Below are positions 16,385 to 24,772 of a stretch of 64,000 bases of DNA, piece by piece (within the stretch, counting starts at the first letter, position 1; each line of letters begins with the position of its first letter). This DNA comes from Streptomyces sp. CoH27 (GTDB lineage: Bacteria > Actinomycetota > Actinomycetes > Streptomycetales > Streptomycetaceae). A program made the position numbers and the translations under genes. Below the pieces are notes generated by a model. That model was not told where the DNA came from. It was given only the letters and a program-made list of their open reading frames with translations, and did not search any database. The stretch lies in NCBI RefSeq assembly GCF_020181035.1, contig NZ_JAIQYY010000018.1:78557-142556 (forward strand), written 5' to 3'.

Positions 16385-18184
16385 CTACCGCGCCACCCGC
16401 ACCGGCGCCGACACCGTCACCTGGTCCACGTCCGAGATCCGTACCGTCGCCTTCATCGTCCAGGTCCCCGGGATCGGGAGGGTGAAGGAGTCGGTGGCCC
16501 AGTAGCCGCCCCGGTCGGTGACCCTGGTGTCCAGGGGGCCTACGCGCTGAGCGGCGAGGGTGAGGGTGATGCGGAGTTCGGGGACCGTGGACAGGCCGCC
16601 GTCGGGGCCGTAGACCACGGCCTGGACGGAGGACCGGCCCACCCGGCCCGGGTCCAGGGTGACCTGGAGCCTGCCGTGGCCGCCCGGGGTGCCGGTGTCG
16701 AAGGGGATCGTCGTCACCGACGCCGTCGGAATGCCGGCCACCGGTCCGCCCGGTTCCGCCGCCTCGGTGGCCGTGCGGCCGGGCACCGTGCTCGTCAGGA
16801 GCGTCGTCACGGCCAGGACCACCATCGCCACGGCCGCCTCCGCCAGCACCGAGCGGCGCAGGAGGGGAAGGGGGAGCGGCGCGGGTGCGGGCGGCTTCGG
16901 GGGTTCCTCCGGGAGCGGGGGGCCCGTCACCGGTTCCGGGATGCGGGCCGGGGCCGGGGTCGTCGTGTGCGTCTGTGCCCGGGACCGGGTCGCGCGGGCG
17001 ATCCAGCTGCGGGAGCAGGCCGCCGCCAGCAGGAGTACGGCCACCGTGGCCAGTTTGACCAGCAGGGTACGGCCGTACGTCGTGTCCGTCAGGGCCTGCC
17101 AGGAGCCCAGGCCCCGCCAGGACTGGTAGACGCCGGTCACCGCCAGCACCGTCACCGAGGTGAGGGCCAGGCGGGAGAAACGGGCCGGGACCGACAGGGG
17201 CAGGGACGGGGTGCGGGACAGGGTCCGCAGGAGCGCGGCCAGCCCGCCCAGCCAGGCGCCCATGGCGAGCAGATGGAGGGTGGCGGAGGTGATCGCCAGC
17301 GGGACCTGGCTGCCCGCCGAGGCGTGTTCGGCCGCCGACCAGGTCAGGGAGAGGGGGACGGACACCGTCGCGGCCACGGCGAGCGTCGCGCGGCGCGGGA
17401 GTCTTCTGCGGCGGGCCCGCAGGAGGGCGACCGTGGCCGCGGCCAGCAGCAGCAACGCCAGCCGGGCCAGCAGGAGTTCGCCGGGGCGGGTCGTCGCCGT
17501 ACGGGTGAGGGAGGTCAGGGAGAAGGCGCGGGCCGGTGCCGTGCCCTCCTCGTACGGGGCGCGCAGGGCGAACAGGGCCAGTGTCGAGGCGATCAGGGTC
17601 CAGGCCGCCGTCAGGGCCGGGGTGCGCAGGGGGGCCGCCTTCGGCGGGCGGCAGTACGCGACGAACGCGGCCGTGCCCAGCAGCAGGGCCAGGGAGAGGT
17701 AGGCGAGGTAGCGCGCGATGTTGTACAGGGCCGCCGTCGCCGGGTTCTCCGTGTCGCCGACGACGCCGGTCGCCGTGGTCGCCGTCCGTTCACCGACGGA
17801 GAACGTCAGCGCGCCGGACACCGGGTGGCTGTCCGCCGACACCACCCGCCAGGCGACCGTGTAGGTGCCCGTGGCGAGCCGGGCGGGCAGGGAGACGCGG
17901 GCGGTGTCCGAGCGGCCGGGGGCGTGGCCGGCCGCGCCCGTGTGCACGAGGTGGTTGGTGGGGTCGTAGACGCGGAAGGAGTCGGTGAGCAGGCTGACCG
18001 ACTCGGTGAAGGTGAGGGTGACCTGCCGGGGGGCCGTGCGCAGGACGGTTCCGTCGGTGGGGTCGGTCGTGCGCAGGGCCGCGTGGGCCGACGCCGGGGA
18101 GGCGGTGCCGAGCAGGAGAAGGAAGAGGCCCGCGCAGAGCAGGGTCAGGCGTCGTGCCCATCGGTGGTGGTCGTACGGCAGCAC
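16385..18184 (-). CDS. Copper resistance protein, CopC-CopD fusion
   Basis: This 599-residue membrane protein has a signal peptide ending ASPASAHAAL, so the mature N-terminus carries the CopC histidine. A CopC beta-sandwich follows (DPTDGTVLRTAPRQVTLTF, YTVAWRVVSADSHPVSGALTFSVGE). About eight membrane segments of a CopD domain come next (ALYNIARYLAYLSLALLLG, LHLLAMGAWLGGLAALL). A C-terminal extracytoplasmic beta domain follows residue 460 (FDTGTPGGHGRLQVTLDPGRVG). The arrangement matches YcnJ-like copper importers. It lies 63 bp downstream of the SDR, at the end of the iron-box operon, so read-through and metal-linked control are possible but not shown. Confidence 0.92.
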   Translation of the reverse strand: MLPYDHHRWARRLTLLCAGLFLLLLGTASPASAHAALRTTDPTDGTVLRTAPRQVTLTFTESVSLLTDSFRVYDPTNHLVHTGAAGHAPGRSDTARVSLPARLATGTYTVAWRVVSADSHPVSGALTFSVGERTATTATGVVGDTENPATAALYNIARYLAYLSLALLLGTAAFVAYCRPPKAAPLRTPALTAAWTLIASTLALFALRAPYEEGTAPARAFSLTSLTRTATTRPGELLLARLALLLLAAATVALLRARRRRLPRRATLAVAATVSVPLSLTWSAAEHASAGSQVPLAITSATLHLLAMGAWLGGLAALLRTLSRTPSLPLSVPARFSRLALTSVTVLAVTGVYQSWRGLGSWQALTDTTYGRTLLVKLATVAVLLLAAACSRSWIARATRSRAQTHTTTPAPARIPEPVTGPPLPEEPPKPPAPAPLPLPLLRRSVLAEAAVAMVVLAVTTLLTSTVPGRTATEAAEPGGPVAGIPTASVTTIPFDTGTPGGHGRLQVTLDPGRVGRSSVQAVVYGPDGGLSTVPELRITLTLAAQRVGPLDTRVTDRGGYWATDSFTLPIPGTWTMKATVRISDVDQVTVSAPVRVAR

Positions 18185-18247
18185 CCCGTCCCCTCCCTGT
18201 TCCTTCGTCAGGCCTCTGTACAGGTACGCAGAGATCCGCCGGCTTGC

Positions 18248-19015
18248 TCACCACGTCGGGCGGGCCGAGATGCCGCCGTCCACGACCAGGTCGTGCCCGG
18301 TGATCCAGCTCGCGAGCGGCGAGGCCAGGAACACGCAGGCGTCGGCCACGTCCTCGGGGCGGCCCAGGCGGCCGGTGGGGGCGGCGGCGAGCCAGCGGCG
18401 TACGCCGTCCGGCCAGGCCTCCGCCAGCCCCTCGCGGGCGATGAGACCGGGCGAGACCGTGTTGACGCGGATGCCGTCGGGGCCGTACTCCAGAGCCGCC
18501 GCGCGCGCGTGCATCACCACCGCCGCCTTGGCCGCGCTGTAGTGGGCGTGGCCGGGAGCCGGCCGGGCGGCCTCGATGGAGGCGATGTGGGTGATCGTGC
18601 CGCCGCCGTGTGCCCGCATGTGGTCCGCCGCGGCCTGGGTGCAGGCGAAGACGCTGGTGAGGTCGGTGTCGACGACCTCGCGCCACTCGGCCGCCGTCAT
18701 CCCGGGCAGGGGCTGGACCGGCTGTACGGCCGCGTTGTTGACGAGGGCGGTGAGGCGGCCGCCGGACCAGTCGGCCGTCTCGTGGACCAGGCGGTGACAG
18801 GCGTCCTCGTCCGTCAGGTCCGCCCGCAGGACGACGGCCGCGCCGCCCGACTCCCGGATCCGGGCCGCCACTTCACCGGCCGCGTCCACCGCCGTACGGC
18901 AGTGCAGGGCCACCGCCGCACCCTGCTCGGCGAAGCGCAGGGCGATGGCGCGGCCGATGCCGCCGCCCGCGCCGGTCACCAGGGCGGTCTGTCCGTCGAG
19001 AAGGTTCGCGTTCAT
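18248..19015 (-). CDS. Short-chain dehydrogenase/reductase
   Basis: This NAD(P)-dependent oxidoreductase of 255 residues has the cofactor motif TGAGGGIG near residue 15, NNAAV near 86, the catalytic Ser in HIASIEA, the YxxxK pair in HYSAAKAAVV and the PG motif VNTVSPGLIAREG. The ATG at 19015 overlaps the upstream cupin stop by 4 bp, which fixes the start. The open frame continues to 19141 only by reading the cupin gene out of frame. It is the last gene of the iron-box operon. The substrate is unknown. Confidence 0.9.
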   Translation of the reverse strand: MNANLLDGQTALVTGAGGGIGRAIALRFAEQGAAVALHCRTAVDAAGEVAARIRESGGAAVVLRADLTDEDACHRLVHETADWSGGRLTALVNNAAVQPVQPLPGMTAAEWREVVDTDLTSVFACTQAAADHMRAHGGGTITHIASIEAARPAPGHAHYSAAKAAVVMHARAAALEYGPDGIRVNTVSPGLIAREGLAEAWPDGVRRWLAAAPTGRLGRPEDVADACVFLASPLASWITGHDLVVDGGISARPTW

Positions 19016-19536
19016 GGGCGGGACAGTTCCGTGATGCGGACGGCTTCGGCCGGGTAACGCGCCGTCAGGGTGGCCGGGTCGCCGTGTTCGTAGTCCGCTT
19101 CGGTGAATCCGGGGGCCATCGTGGTGCCGAAGAGCGTCCACGCGCCGCCCGGGGCGACCCGCGCGCCCATCCAGGTGCGGGCGGGCACGGTCAGCTGGAC
19201 GTGCTGGCCGGACAGCGGTGCGGGGCCGAGGACGGCGGTGCGGGTGGTGCCGTCGGGGGCGAGGAGCAGCAGGTGGAGCGGGTCTCCGAGGTAGAAGTGC
19301 CAGATCTCGTCGGTGGGCAGGCGGTGCAGGGCGCAGTAGTCGTCGGCGGTGAGCAGGGCGACGATGGCGGTGCCCGCGGGACGTCCGTCCGGGCGCGCGG
19401 GCCCCGTCCAGGTGCGCCGGTACAGGCCGCCTTCGCGGGGGATGGGTACGAGGGCGTAGTGGGCGATCAGCTCCTCCGGTGTCGGATCTTCCGGTGTCGG
19501 GTCTTCCGGTGTCGGGTCTTCCGGTGTCGGCGGCAC
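19012..19536 (-). CDS. Cupin protein, DUF985 type
   Basis: This 174-residue beta-barrel protein matches the DUF985 cupin pattern: ELIAHYALVPIPREGGLYRRTW, the TDEIWHFYLGDPLHLLLL strand pair and ARTWMGARVAPGGAWTLFGTTMAPGF. The N-terminus is four tandem PTPED units encoded by 15-bp repeats (19478-19536), so the true start may lie anywhere in them. The function of the family is uncertain (metal-bound epimerase- or isomerase-like fold). It overlaps the SDR by 4 bp and starts 10 bp after the N-acyltransferase stop. Confidence 0.85.
   Translation of the reverse strand: MPPTPEDPTPEDPTPEDPTPEELIAHYALVPIPREGGLYRRTWTGPARPDGRPAGTAIVALLTADDYCALHRLPTDEIWHFYLGDPLHLLLLAPDGTTRTAVLGPAPLSGQHVQLTVPARTWMGARVAPGGAWTLFGTTMAPGFTEADYEHGDPATLTARYPAEAVRITELSRP
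19478..19536 (-). repeat. 15-bp coding repeats, PTPED x4
   Basis: Near-identical 15-bp units (TTCCGGTGTCGGGTC on the plus strand) encode the start of the cupin protein. Confidence 0.85.
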
Positions 19537-19546
19537 GGAGAGAAGG

Positions 19547-20137
19547 CTAGTCGCCGGGGAAGGCCACGGACCGGTCCAGGAAGACGAGTTGGGCGTGCTT
19601 CTCCGGCAGGTACACGTCGGGGAGGTCCACCTCGGGCAGGACGACCTCCGGGCCGCGGACGAAGCCCTCGCGCTCGAAGCGGGCGATCGCCCTGGTGTTG
19701 CGGACGTCCGGGTCGACCACGAGCCGGCGCCGGTCGAGGATGCGCAGCGCGTACGTCGCCATCGCTGTCAGCAGCGCCGAGGACCAGCCGGGGCGCGGGC
19801 CGGCCGGGCCGGCGGGGGCGAGCAGGACGTGGACGCCGAGGTCGCCCGGGAGCACGTCGTAGCACTCGCCGACCCGGTCGGCGGCCGGCTCGTACGTCTG
19901 GAACAGGGCGGCCGGGGTGCCGTCCAGGGTGACGAGGTGGGCGTGGTGGGTGTCGAGGCCGGCCATGTGGGCGTAGATCTCGGCGACCTGGTCCCGGGTG
20001 AGGCCGGTCATGCCCCAGAAGGCGGCGCGTTCCTCGCTGACCCAGGTGTGGATCACGTCCGCGTCGGACGCCGGGTCGAGGGGGCGGATGCGGACGGTGC
20101 CGAAGGGGTCGGTGTGCTGTTCGAAGAGGTCGGTCAT
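19547..20137 (-). CDS. GNAT N-acyltransferase, IucB/RhbD siderophore type
   Basis: This 196-residue protein resembles the Acetyltransf_8 family (IucB, AlcB, MbtK), which acylates hydroxylamines or lysine-type groups in siderophore assembly. Diagnostic parts are IRPLDPASDADVIHTWVSEERAAFWGM at the N-terminus, FQTYEPAADRVGECYDVLPGDLGVHVLLAP in the middle, and LRILDRRRLVVDPDVRNTRAIARFEREGF near the CoA-binding end. The ATG at 20137 overlaps the acylase stop by 4 bp. No NIS synthetase or N-hydroxylase lies in the window. The iron box upstream of the operon supports an iron-acquisition role. Confidence 0.88.
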   Translation of the reverse strand: MTDLFEQHTDPFGTVRIRPLDPASDADVIHTWVSEERAAFWGMTGLTRDQVAEIYAHMAGLDTHHAHLVTLDGTPAALFQTYEPAADRVGECYDVLPGDLGVHVLLAPAGPAGPRPGWSSALLTAMATYALRILDRRRLVVDPDVRNTRAIARFEREGFVRGPEVVLPEVDLPDVYLPEKHAQLVFLDRSVAFPGD

Positions 20138-22596
20138 GGGGTTTCCTCGGTACGTTCCAGCGGGGTCAGCAGGGTCCAGTCGGTGACGACCGGGGCCAGA
20201 TCTCCCTTGAGCCACAAGGGGAGTTGGTCGCGGTGGTGGGGTGAGCCGGGGGCGCCGTCCGCGCCGAAGGGGACCACCCAGCGGCTGTTCTCCCGGTCGG
20301 CCAGGTCCCAGACGTAGCGGGCGGCGGGGCCGCGGGCCGCGCGGTCGGTCAGGCCGGGGACGGCGGAAGTGCACAGCACGCAGTCGTGGTCGCCGGCGAG
20401 GCCGGGTTCGTCGTACGGCTCTCCCGGCAGCGCGCGCCAGGGGGCCAGGCGGTGGGTGTCGGACCAGGTGCCGGACGGGGGCGCGGAGGCCACCTCCTCC
20501 AGGGCCTCGCGGACGGCGGCGGGGCGGTCGATGCCGTACAACTTCTCGGCCCGCAGCAGGTGTTCCAGGGCGTAGCCGATGCGCGGGACGAGGGCCAGCC
20601 AGGGGAGCAGCACCTCCGGATAAGCGGGGGGCTCGGCGAGCGGGGCGAACACCGGGTGCGCCGCGAGGTGGCGTACGACCGCGCCGCGCACCGCGGAGTA
20701 GGCCGCCGCGTCGGTGCTGCCGGCGTCCATACGGCGGTCCCAGGCGAGGAGGCGGTCGCGCAGGCGGGCGGCCTCGGGGGTGAGGTTGTCGAGGGCGGCG
20801 AGGTGGTCCAGCAGGGGGCCGGCGGAGCCGAGGTGGGTGTCGGTGTGGATCGCGGTCAGGGCGTCGGCGGTCCAGGTGCGGCGGGTGTGGAGGAGGGCGC
20901 GGATGCGGTCGGCGCGGTGGGGTGGGGCGAACTCGATGCCGAGGGGGGCGGCGAGGGTGCGCTGGTTGGCCATGACCGCGATGCCGTCGGACGGTTCGGG
21001 TTCGGCGTACAGCGTCCAGTGCGTGCCGTGCCACTCGTGGCCGGGTTCCCAGGCGGGGACCGGGTGGCGGAGGTTGGCCTCGGCGCGCAGCGGGACGCGG
21101 CCGGCTGTGCGGTGCAGGGTGCCTCCGGCGGTGTCGGCCGCTTGGACCACGTTGACGGGTTCGGCCCAGTTGTCCAGGGCGCGGTCGATGTCCTGGACCG
21201 TGCGGGCCCTGAGGAGGGGGAGGAGGGCACTGAAGCCGAGGTCCGCGGTGACCCTGGGTGGATAGCGCAGGGCCAGCGCTTCGGCTCCGCCTTCGGCGAG
21301 GATTCCGTTCCCACCCGCACCACCGGTGACGGTTTCGCCGTCGGGTGCGGGCGGCGGCCCCGGTCGGGCGCCTTCGCCGTCGGCGGCTTGCGGGGCGTAC
21401 GGCGGCGCAGCGGAGTTCGTGTCGTAGAGCGGCCCGGCGGCTTGCGGACCGTGCGGCGATACGGCGGACTTCGGGGCGTACGGCGGCTCGGCGGCCTGTG
21501 AGACGTAGAGCAGCTCAGCGACCTCCGCCTCATGCAGTGGCTCGTCGGTCTTGCCTCCGCCCAGCGGCTCGGCCGTCTCCCCTCCGCCCAGCGGCTCGGT
21601 GCTTTCCGCGTCGTACGGCGATTCCGGGGCCTGCGCCCCGTACGGCCCTTCCGGGGTGAGCCCCGCCTCCAGGCCCTCCGGGCCGCCGGCTATCACGGGG
21701 CCCCGGGCCGTTTCGATCACCTCGATCTCCAGGGAGGGTTCGCCCGCGATGTGCACGGTCTCCGTGTGGCGGGTGGCACGGTGCCAGTGGCCGTCCGGGC
21801 CCAGCGCCTCGATGCCGGCGCCGGTGCGGCGCAGGCGTTCTCGGTAGAGGTCCTGGTAGTCGGCCATGGCGTTGGTGATGGCCCAGGCGACGGAGCCCGT
21901 GTGGCCGAAGTGGGCGATGCCGGGGACGCCGGGGACGGCCAGGCCGATGACGTCGAACTCGGGGCAGGAGAGGCGGACCTGCTGGTAGACGCCGGGGTCC
22001 TCGATGAAGCGGTGCGGGTCGCCCGCGATCAGGGCGTGACCGGTCGCCGTACGGGCGCCGGAGAGCAGCCAGCCGTTGCTGCCGGCCGTGCCGGGCCCGT
22101 CGGTGGCGAACAGGCCGACCGCGTCGGGCCCGAGGTGCCGTATCGCCTGCTCGCGCCAGAGTTTGGCGGGGAAACCGGCGAAGAGGAGGTGTGCCGCGAG
22201 CCAGACGCCCAGCGGGGTCCAGGGCTCCCAGCGGCCGGGGGTGAGGCCGGCGCGGGCGAACTCGGGGGTGCGGCGGGCGCCCTCCGGCAGGCCCGCGTTG
22301 ACGCCGTCGACGTAACGGCGGACCCAGTCGGCCGTCTCGGGGTCCCGGCGGTCCAGCGCGGCGAAGCAGCGGCGGGCCGTGTCGTCCAGGCGGGCCCGGC
22401 GGACCAGGACGTCCCAGGACACGGCAGCGGCACCGAGGAAGGACGCCGAGTTGCCCTGGGCCCGGTGGCGTTCCACCTCCAGTTGCCAGGCGCGGTCCAA
22501 CGCGGTCACCCGGCCCTGGGCGTACGCGAGTTCAGCGGCGCTGGAGGCGCGCAGGTGGGGGATGCCCCAGGCGTCACGGTAGGTCTCGGTGGTCAC
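20134..22596 (-). CDS. Penicillin-acylase-family Ntn hydrolase
   Basis: This 820-residue amidase precursor starts with the typical TYRDAWGIPHLRASSAAELAYAQGRV. The autocatalytic junction and nucleophile are in GTAGSNGWLLSGART, with the serine near residue 173, so the alpha chain is about 172 residues. Conserved beta-chain parts follow (HALIAGDPHRFIEDPGVYQQVRL, PGIAHFGHTGSVAWAITN). No signal peptide is visible, unlike PvdQ or penicillin G acylase, so a cytoplasmic enzyme is likely. Residues of about 303-432 are a low-complexity insertion of EPLGGG/PPYAPQ-like repeats. The GTG start at 22596 lies 18 bp from an iron box. The family includes PvdQ, which deacylates a siderophore precursor. Confidence 0.9.
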   Translation of the reverse strand: MTTETYRDAWGIPHLRASSAAELAYAQGRVTALDRAWQLEVERHRAQGNSASFLGAAAVSWDVLVRRARLDDTARRCFAALDRRDPETADWVRRYVDGVNAGLPEGARRTPEFARAGLTPGRWEPWTPLGVWLAAHLLFAGFPAKLWREQAIRHLGPDAVGLFATDGPGTAGSNGWLLSGARTATGHALIAGDPHRFIEDPGVYQQVRLSCPEFDVIGLAVPGVPGIAHFGHTGSVAWAITNAMADYQDLYRERLRRTGAGIEALGPDGHWHRATRHTETVHIAGEPSLEIEVIETARGPVIAGGPEGLEAGLTPEGPYGAQAPESPYDAESTEPLGGGETAEPLGGGKTDEPLHEAEVAELLYVSQAAEPPYAPKSAVSPHGPQAAGPLYDTNSAAPPYAPQAADGEGARPGPPPAPDGETVTGGAGGNGILAEGGAEALALRYPPRVTADLGFSALLPLLRARTVQDIDRALDNWAEPVNVVQAADTAGGTLHRTAGRVPLRAEANLRHPVPAWEPGHEWHGTHWTLYAEPEPSDGIAVMANQRTLAAPLGIEFAPPHRADRIRALLHTRRTWTADALTAIHTDTHLGSAGPLLDHLAALDNLTPEAARLRDRLLAWDRRMDAGSTDAAAYSAVRGAVVRHLAAHPVFAPLAEPPAYPEVLLPWLALVPRIGYALEHLLRAEKLYGIDRPAAVREALEEVASAPPSGTWSDTHRLAPWRALPGEPYDEPGLAGDHDCVLCTSAVPGLTDRAARGPAARYVWDLADRENSRWVVPFGADGAPGSPHHRDQLPLWLKGDLAPVVTDWTLLTPLERTEETP

Positions 22597-22613
22597 CCGG
22601 AATCCCCTTCACT

Positions 22614-22632
22614 TTAGGTTAGCCTTGCCTAA
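22614..22632. promoter_or_regulatory. Iron box (IdeR/DmdR-type operator)
   Basis: TTAGGTTAGCCTTGCCTAA is a 19-bp near-palindrome that matches the actinobacterial DtxR-family consensus TTAGGTTAGGCTAACCTAA at 16 of 19 positions. It lies just upstream of the acylase operon and 111 bp from the divergent HhH-GPD gene. Iron-loaded IdeR/DmdR1 normally represses from such sites. Confidence 0.9.
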
Positions 22633-22743
22633 GTTCCAGCTCTGTGGAGGGATCGTACGCGAGAGGTGGAGGAGACCTCGCGACACGGTGCCCCGATGCG
22701 CACCCCGGCTGCGTCACGCGCGCGGGCGGGCGATCATCGACGC

Positions 22744-23346
22744 ATGGACGTCACCCTGCATCTCGCCCAGGACCCGGAGGCCGACGCGCTGCTCGGGCGC
22801 TCCCCGCTCGCCGCGCTGGTGGGCATGCTGCTCGACCAGCAGGTGCCGATGGAGTGGGCCTTCAAGGGCCCCCGCACCATCGCCGACCGGCTCGGCGCCG
22901 GGGCCGGCGGAGACCTCGACCCGCACGAGATCGCGGCGATGGACCCGGAGGCCTTCGCCGCGCTGCTCGCCGAGAAGCCGGCCGTACACCGCTACCCGGG
23001 CTCGATGGCCAAGCGGATCCAGCAGCTGTGCCAGTACCTCGTCGAGCACCACGACGGGGACGCCGAGGCGGTCTGGCGGGGCATCCCGACCGGTGCCGAG
23101 CTGCTGAAACGGCTGGAGGACCTGCCCGGGTTCGGCAAGCAGAAGGCCCAGATCTTCCTCGCGCTGCTCGGCAAGCAGCTCGGCGTCACGCCCCAGGGCT
23201 GGCGGGAGGCGGCGGGCGCGTACGGCGAGGCGCGGTCCTTCCGCTCGGTCGCCGACATCACCGGGCCCGAGTCGCTGGGCAAGGTGCGGGCGCACAAGCA
23301 GGAGATGAAGGCCGCGGCCAAGTCGGCCAAGATCTCCAGGAAATGA
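22744..23346 (+). CDS. HhH-GPD family DNA glycosylase-like protein
   Basis: This 200-residue protein has a helix-hairpin-helix near the middle (LEDLPGFGKQKAQIFLALLGKQLG, typical LPGxGxxxA pattern) and the N-terminal LGRSPLAALVGMLLDQQVPMEWAFKGP seen in the actinobacterial HhH-GPD subfamily. Classical members excise damaged bases. The usual catalytic Lys/Asp placement is not obvious, so activity is uncertain. The ATG at 22744 fits the family start; the open frame upstream (22666) would overlap the regulatory region. It is divergent from the acylase operon. Confidence 0.85.
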   Translation: MDVTLHLAQDPEADALLGRSPLAALVGMLLDQQVPMEWAFKGPRTIADRLGAGAGGDLDPHEIAAMDPEAFAALLAEKPAVHRYPGSMAKRIQQLCQYLVEHHDGDAEAVWRGIPTGAELLKRLEDLPGFGKQKAQIFLALLGKQLGVTPQGWREAAGAYGEARSFRSVADITGPESLGKVRAHKQEMKAAAKSAKISRK

Positions 23347-23459
23347 AGACCTTCGGGAAACAGGGCACGCGGAACGCCTCGGACCCGGGTGCGGGGTGCC
23401 GTCACCCGACCGGCCCTCCCCCGATGGCAGGACCCGGCCGCCCGCTCACAGCATGAAGC

Positions 23460-24134
23460 ATGACCGAGGTACCGAGCAGCGGCCCCAACCAGGGCCCTCA
23501 ATACGATGACCGGAGCGTCCACGCGGCCCAGGCCCGGGGCGGCCGGCGCGAGCACGAGCCAGAGCCGCCGTTCGAGGGGCCCCTGCACGCCCTGTCCCGG
23601 GCCGCCTGGCAGACGGTCCTGGGCACCGGGATCGCCTCGCTGATCCTGGGGATCCTGGTCCTGGTCTGGCCGGGCGCCTCCCTGCTCGCGGCGGGCGTCC
23701 TCTTCGGCCTCTACCTCCTCATCAGCGGCATCTTCCAGCTGGCCTCCGCCTTCGGCACGCACATGACGACCTCGCTGCGCGTGCTGGCCTTCATCAGCGG
23801 CGCCCTGTCGATCCTGCTGGGCCTGTTCTGCTTCCGCGGGCCCTTCCAGTCGATCCTGCTGCTCGCCCTGTGGATCGGCATCGGCTGGCTGATCCGCGGC
23901 ATCACCCAGACCCTGGCCGCCGCCTCCGACCCCCGGATGCCCGCCCGCGGCTGGCATATCTGCCTCGGGATCCTCACCTTCATCGCCGGCATCGTGCTGA
24001 TCGACTCGCCGTTCAAGTCGGTCGCCGTGCTGACCCTCGTCGGCGGCATCTGGCTGCTCGTGGTGGGCATCGTGGAGATCGTCACCGCATTCAGCATCCG
24101 CGGCCGGGCCAAGCAGATCCCGAAGACCGTCTGA
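23460..24134 (+). CDS. HdeD-family membrane protein
   Basis: The protein has 224 residues. A cytoplasmic polar N-terminus of about 45 residues is followed by six membrane segments in three pairs (TGIASLILGILVLVWPGASL, ALSILLGLFCF, GILTFIAGIVLIDSPF), the repeat pattern of the HdeD/DUF308 family. The function is not established; E. coli HdeD relates to acid resistance. It stands alone, about 110 bp after the HhH-GPD gene. Confidence 0.85.
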   Translation: MTEVPSSGPNQGPQYDDRSVHAAQARGGRREHEPEPPFEGPLHALSRAAWQTVLGTGIASLILGILVLVWPGASLLAAGVLFGLYLLISGIFQLASAFGTHMTTSLRVLAFISGALSILLGLFCFRGPFQSILLLALWIGIGWLIRGITQTLAAASDPRMPARGWHICLGILTFIAGIVLIDSPFKSVAVLTLVGGIWLLVVGIVEIVTAFSIRGRAKQIPKTV

Positions 24135-24268
24135 CCCACGCCGACCGCCGTCCCCACCCTTGGCCGCCATCCCGGCCCTGGACCGCCACCCCGACCGGTC
24201 CCGGCCCTGGACCGCCACCCCAACCGCCGTCCCCACCCGGGTCCGCCACCCCGACCGCCGCCTGCGTC
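24134..24268. repeat. Degenerate CCCGACCGCC-rich tandem repeats
   Basis: Imperfect units such as CCCGGCCCTGGACCGCCACC occur twice (about 24172 and 24201), with related shorter copies. They lie between the HdeD gene and the next small gene. Confidence 0.65.
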
Positions 24269-24354
24269 AACACCATGCACGCCACCTACGCCGAGCGGGC
24301 GGAACTCCGGCCCCCTGTGCTGCACCTGCCGTCCGCCCCGGGGAGACACCCGTC

Positions 24355-24720
24355 ATGAGCAGGACCCCGCGCCGCCCCCGCAGCCATGACCGGCCTCGGA
24401 GCCGCGCCTGGCTTCGGAGCCGCGCCTGGCTGCGGGTGCTCGTCCTGCTCCTCGCCCTGTGGGTGCCGGCCGCCCAGGCGCAGGCCCTGGCGGCCCCCGC
24501 GTCCGGCGTGGCGGCCGGGACCTTCGAACACGACGGCACCGATGGCGCCGACGTCCCCGACGCGCTCGTACGGCCCCCCGCCCGCGCGGTCCACGAGGCC
24601 GACGTACCCGAGCGCCCCGCGCCCCTCCCCGGCCCGGCACCCGCCCTGCCCGGCGTCCGCGCGTGCCCAGCGGCGCCGTACGCCGCTCCCCTGCTCCGCA
24701 CGGTGGTCCTGCGCTGCTGA
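24355..24720 (+). CDS. Small secreted protein of unknown function
   Basis: This is a 121-residue protein. The ATG at 24355 follows GGGGAGA by 8 nt. An Arg-rich start that repeats RSRAWLRSRAWLR leads into a hydrophobic segment VLVLLLALWVPAAQAQALA with a likely signal-peptidase site. The mature part is short, Pro/Ala-rich and contains two cysteines (VRACPAAP and the C-terminal VVLRC). No known family is recognised. A 41-residue gene follows 52 bp downstream. Confidence 0.65.
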   Translation: MSRTPRRPRSHDRPRSRAWLRSRAWLRVLVLLLALWVPAAQAQALAAPASGVAAGTFEHDGTDGADVPDALVRPPARAVHEADVPERPAPLPGPAPALPGVRACPAAPYAAPLLRTVVLRC

Positions 24721-24772
24721 CGGACCCGCGTCCCCACGCAAGGTCAGCCGGCTCGACGCAAGGAGCACCGTC

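Noticed and set aside
16301..19057. A 918-residue plus-strand frame opposite CopCD and the SDR
   Set aside because: It starts in the 10-bp repeat and has no recognisable domain. The minus strand codes for known families.
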